Source: Asticcacaulis solisilvae (lineage in GTDB: Bacteria > Pseudomonadota > Alphaproteobacteria > Caulobacterales > Caulobacteraceae). From it: DNA of 64,000 nt. Each line of letters opens with the position of its first letter. The stretch's first letter is position 1. The position numbers and the translations under genes were made by a program. A model generated the notes under the pieces. That model was not told where the DNA came from and ran no database searches. It saw only the letters and a program-made list of their open reading frames with translations. Positions 60,701-64,000 of the stretch are shown piece by piece. The DNA lies in contig NZ_JAGGMI010000004.1 of NCBI RefSeq assembly GCF_017875235.1, positions 186,001 through 250,000 on the forward strand. The letters are read 5' to 3'.

Positions 60701-63700
60701 TTAGTACTTGAAGCGAACGCCGATCTGATAGCGGCGGTCGTTGCGGATCCAGGCCGAGTCGATCCGGACGGCCGCAGCCCCCGGCGTGGCCGAGCTGTCG
60801 CCCATGACCTGCTGCTGAATGACCGTGGTCGTATCCAATAGGTTCGAACCATCGAACGACAGCTCAACATTGTCGTTCAGCTTGTAGCGGAGCGATGCGT
60901 CGAGGAAGCCGTTACCCTTCTGGTACATCGGCAGGCCGATACAGCAGTCGAGGTTGTTGGTCAGGAAATCCGAACGGTAGCTGTAGGCCAGGCGCGAAGC
61001 GATCGGGCCGTGTTCATACAGAAGGACGATGTTGTACGATTCGTCCGAGATACCGGCCAGGCGGTGCGAGTCGAAGACCGCGCCGTTGACCTGCAGGCCG
61101 CCACCGAAGGCGATCGTGCCGCCGGCTGCGTAACCGGGCTGGTTGGCCAGGTTCGAGTTGTTGATGCCCGACTGCTTGGTGCGGGTATAGTTCGCCTGAA
61201 TACCCAGACCGTTCCACGGCGACGGCAGGAAGTCGAAGAAGGTCTGATAGGCCACTTCGAACCCCTTCAGCGTACCCCCGCCATTGCCGTTGCCCGGACC
61301 GCGGATGATCACGTTCTGGGTCACCCCATTGAGCGTGACCGCGCGCGGCAGTTCGGCATAGGAGATGTCGCCGTTCAGCTTCTTGTAGAAGACATCGAAG
61401 GTGAAGGACGACGTCGCATTGAAGTAGTTCTCATAGGACAGGTCGAACTGGTCGGCCGTCACCGGCTTGATCGAAGCGTTGCCCGAGTCGGCATTGAACA
61501 CGAAGTTATAGCCCTTCACGTTCGCGGCGGTCTTGGGCCCGTTCGGATCGTTCCAGACGATGAACGGCGAGTTCGGCGAGGTGTTGATCGCCGGCGCCTG
61601 GATCGCCACATAGTTCCGCAGCTGGCCGAAATCCGGACGTGACAAGGCGCGCGACGCCCCGAAGCGGATGTACTGGTCATCAGCCACTTCAAAGCGGATA
61701 TTGAAGCTGGGCAGCCAGTTTTCATGCGTCGCGCCGAAGCTGCTCTTGACGGCCGGACCGCCGCTGAAGTTCTTGATGGCATCGGTCAGGTAACACGAGA
61801 CGTTCAGCAGGTTAGACGGGCCGGTCGGCGTCGAACACGGTGCCAACGTGGCGTACCAGTTCGGGTTGTTGAAGGCCACGCCGCCATTGCTTTCGACCTT
61901 GGTCTGGACGTAGCGCACGCCGATATTGCCGTTCACGCGCTTGCCGAACAGCGTCGTGTCCGAGTTGCCGAAGCGCAGCATGGCATAGGCCGCCGTCGTC
62001 GTTTCCGAGACGTCGAGCATTTCGGAGTCGTTGTAGCAACCTTCGGTATTGCCCGGACGGTCGCAGATCGGCGTCCACTTCAGAGGCGTGTTGGTCTTGG
62101 CGCCCGACAGACCGTTGATGTGACGCGAACGGTCGGCCAGGACGTCATTCGACAGCCACGGCAGGGCGCCGGGGTTGAAGACATCGCCGTTATAGAAGCC
62201 GTCGCGGAAGGGCTCCGACACCCACATATCCTTGCCATAGCCCTGGAAGGTCTGGCCGGCATTACAGGTGTACGGCGCCGGCGTCGTGTTATCCAGGTTG
62301 AAGGCAGGCCCGTTACAGGCGTTCCACGGCTGGATGACCGGCGACCAGTTATAGGCCGAATAGCGGACCTTCTGGTCGCGTTCGGCATGACGCACGCCGA
62401 CCTTCAGCGAGTTCAGCCAGCCCGTTTCCTCGAAGCGGTATTCGGCATCGGCGCGAACCGACAGCTGGGTCGCGTCATTGTCTTCGACGTGATCCTGGAT
62501 GAACGGGATGTACCAGTTGTGCGGGTTGGACAGGCCGCCCGCCGCGTAGTTGACATTGGTGCCCGGCAGCAGGTCGATCTCCGGCGTACCGTCGCCATTG
62601 GTCGAGTACTTGACGTTGGCCAGCGTGTTGGCGGCGACCAGGATGTCATAGTTGTTGGTCTCGGCCGTCACATACTGGACGTCGAAATTGGCGCGCAACT
62701 TTTCGGTGATTTCCCACTTCAGGTTGGCAGCGATATCGCGGGTGCCTTCTTCGTGGTCGAAGATGCGCGACTCGTTGGAAATGCCGGTGCCCTGACGCGT
62801 CGAGCTACAGCCGCCACCGCCGCAGTAGTTGACGAACGGCAGGCCCGGAACGGCCGAACCGATGTCGATCGCCGCGGCAGTCGAGCCACCCCAGCCACCC
62901 GACGGCGCGGTCAGCGTGCCGGAATCGAGCATGCCGTCGGCGCCGAACACAAAGGCCGGCGTGCCGTCGGCCGGCGCGATAACGGCGGTCGTCTGCGGCG
63001 AGAAGGCCGGCGCCGCCCACAGGTCGAAGAAGCCGACATTGGTCGAGCGCTCCTTCCAGGCGTTCTTGTAATAGGTGTCGTTATATTGCAGCGAGAATTG
63101 CACCGTCTTGGCGTTGTTCTGCCATTGCAGCGCCGCCGCGATACCGCGACGGTCGCGGTCATATTCGACCTGGCTGAAATTGACCTGGCGGGGCATGTAG
63201 ACCCAGCCCGTGCCGCCATAGGGGTTTGCCGTACAGGCAACGGTGCCGTCGGCATTGACATTGGCAGCCGCCGTCGTGCCGAAACCGGCCGAGCAGAAGG
63301 CGCCGATACGCTGACCGACCACGCCTTCGGTCTGCGTCAGGACGTGACCCTGGGCGTAGTTGAGCATGACGCCCCACTCACCGGCTTCGGTCTGCCAGCG
63401 GTTGGTGTAGATGCCCGAAAACTCGTAGGTCGTTTCTTCCGAACGGTCGCCATAGTTGGCCTTGGCCGACAGGCCGATGACCTGGCCCTTGCTGTCGAAC
63501 GGCAGACGGGTGCGCAGGTTGACCGAGCCGGCGATGCCGCCTTCGATCATTTCCGCCGTCAGGTTCTTGTAGCTGTCGACGCCGGCCATCAGTTCCGGTG
63601 ACACGTCGTTGAAGTTCAGCCCGCGCCCGCCGTCGGCAGTGAACACGTCACGGCCGTTCAGTTCGGTGCGTACAAAGGTCAGGCCGCGGATCAGGACCTG

Positions 63701-64000
63701 GGCCGGCTCGGCCGAAAAGTGCGTCGAGTCGTCCGACGACTGGAAGCGCGACACGGTGATGCCCGGCACGCGCTGCAAAGCTTCGGCGACCGACTTGTCC
63801 GGGAAGGCGCCGATATCGGTGGCGGTGATCGAATCGACGTGGGTGTCGGCGTTCTTCTTGATGTCCTGGGCGGTCTTGAGCGCCTTGCGGACGCCGACGA
63901 CAACGACGGCGTCGTCTTCAGTCGGCGCAGCGTCCTGAGCCTGCACGGCTCCGGCAACCGTCACGGCCGCCAGCGCCATGAGGGACACGCTTCCTTTCAA
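60701..64000 (-). CDS. TonB-dependent receptor of the alpha-glucan locus, 5' end at the window edge
   Basis: About 1099 residues are visible. The edge codon is TTG, so the true start is probably just outside. The visible leader is KGSVSLMALAAVTVAGAVQAQ. The TonB box region is DDAVVVVGVRKALKTAQDIK; the plug has ITATDIGAFPDKSVAEALQRVPGITVSRF and QVLIRGLTFVRTELNGRDVF; the barrel ends YQIGVRFKY. This class imports maltodextrins in Caulobacter and oligosaccharides generally. It is the receptor of the locus containing GH97, LacI and the halogenase pair. A strong terminator follows its stop. Confidence 0.93.
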   Translation of the reverse strand: MKGSVSLMALAAVTVAGAVQAQDAAPTEDDAVVVVGVRKALKTAQDIKKNADTHVDSITATDIGAFPDKSVAEALQRVPGITVSRFQSSDDSTHFSAEPAQVLIRGLTFVRTELNGRDVFTADGGRGLNFNDVSPELMAGVDSYKNLTAEMIEGGIAGSVNLRTRLPFDSKGQVIGLSAKANYGDRSEETTYEFSGIYTNRWQTEAGEWGVMLNYAQGHVLTQTEGVVGQRIGAFCSAGFGTTAAANVNADGTVACTANPYGGTGWVYMPRQVNFSQVEYDRDRRGIAAALQWQNNAKTVQFSLQYNDTYYKNAWKERSTNVGFFDLWAAPAFSPQTTAVIAPADGTPAFVFGADGMLDSGTLTAPSGGWGGSTAAAIDIGSAVPGLPFVNYCGGGGCSSTRQGTGISNESRIFDHEEGTRDIAANLKWEITEKLRANFDVQYVTAETNNYDILVAANTLANVKYSTNGDGTPEIDLLPGTNVNYAAGGLSNPHNWYIPFIQDHVEDNDATQLSVRADAEYRFEETGWLNSLKVGVRHAERDQKVRYSAYNWSPVIQPWNACNGPAFNLDNTTPAPYTCNAGQTFQGYGKDMWVSEPFRDGFYNGDVFNPGALPWLSNDVLADRSRHINGLSGAKTNTPLKWTPICDRPGNTEGCYNDSEMLDVSETTTAAYAMLRFGNSDTTLFGKRVNGNIGVRYVQTKVESNGGVAFNNPNWYATLAPCSTPTGPSNLLNVSCYLTDAIKNFSGGPAVKSSFGATHENWLPSFNIRFEVADDQYIRFGASRALSRPDFGQLRNYVAIQAPAINTSPNSPFIVWNDPNGPKTAANVKGYNFVFNADSGNASIKPVTADQFDLSYENYFNATSSFTFDVFYKKLNGDISYAELPRAVTLNGVTQNVIIRGPGNGNGGGTLKGFEVAYQTFFDFLPSPWNGLGIQANYTRTKQSGINNSNLANQPGYAAGGTIAFGGGLQVNGAVFDSHRLAGISDESYNIVLLYEHGPIASRLAYSYRSDFLTNNLDCCIGLPMYQKGNGFLDASLRYKLNDNVELSFDGSNLLDTTTVIQQQVMGDSSATPGAAAVRIDSAWIRNDRRYQIGVRFKY

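Noticed and set aside
1..64000. CRISPR arrays, tRNA and rRNA genes, integrases, phage genes
   Set aside because: I saw no regularly spaced repeats, no tRNA-like cloverleafs and no transposase or phage proteins.

Overview
This window is GC-rich chromosomal DNA from an alphaproteobacterium. It most likely comes from the Caulobacteraceae (Asticcacaulis/Caulobacter/Phenylobacterium-like), a group that lives on plant polymers. The evidence is the gene content: seven TonB-dependent receptors (TBDRs) of the long sphingomonad/caulobacter type in 64 kb, no SusD partners, Tat- or Sec-exported glycosidases, flavin-dependent halogenase genes inside a sugar locus, and dispersed palindromic repeats typical of alphaproteobacteria. 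The genus is an inference. No tRNA, rRNA, CRISPR, phage or transposase gene was seen.

Left part (1-13 kb). A PAS-rich histidine kinase runs off the left edge and is translationally coupled to an RsbQ/KAI2-like alpha/beta hydrolase. Next come a FadR-type GntR regulator and an alpha-glucuronidase (GH67). A rightward three-gene sensory unit follows: TBDR, YfiR-like periplasmic protein, and a membrane hybrid histidine kinase. After it lies a leftward glpK-glpD pair for glycerol catabolism.

Pectin/hemicellulose block (13-26 kb). All genes point left: rhamnogalacturonan acetylesterase, GH43, GH2, pectin methylesterase, GH43 with a C-terminal lectin-like domain, pectate lyase, and a 1145-residue TBDR. 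Together they would de-esterify, cut and trim pectin outside the cytoplasm and import the products. The GH67 enzyme and GntR regulator add glucuronoxylan side-chain removal and uronate sensing.

Phosphoester-like island (26-37 kb). A FecI-type sigma factor, FecR-type anti-sigma factor and STN-domain TBDR form a surface-signalling unit. Beside them are an exported PHP-domain phosphoesterase, a second TBDR, and an exported PI-PLC-like enzyme. Behind these sit a TBDR remnant and a structured, terminator-ended region that may be a noncoding RNA.

Regulatory stretch (37-46 kb). This holds a CadC-like winged-helix/beta-propeller one-component regulator facing a TBDR, a degenerate GGDEF-EAL-like protein, a glucokinase relative with altered phosphate loops, a tandem-receiver protein, a LuxR solo and a small acidic protein. 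Two copies of a two-hairpin repeat and a second TBDR remnant lie here; a third repeat copy is near 26.5 kb.

Right part (46-64 kb). A TBDR is paired with an exported S9 peptidase, suggesting peptide use. It is followed by an alpha-glucan locus: a JmjC-like cupin and a DUF6445 protein diverge from a GH97 alpha-glucosidase across a region packed with LacI-type palindromes. Then come a LacI regulator, two overlapping flavin-halogenase-family genes (one intact, one lacking every key motif) and a TBDR that runs to the window edge. The halogenase pair, the two non-heme-iron-oxygenase-like proteins, the GH97 enzyme, the LacI regulator and the TBDR together are the best candidate for an undescribed system.
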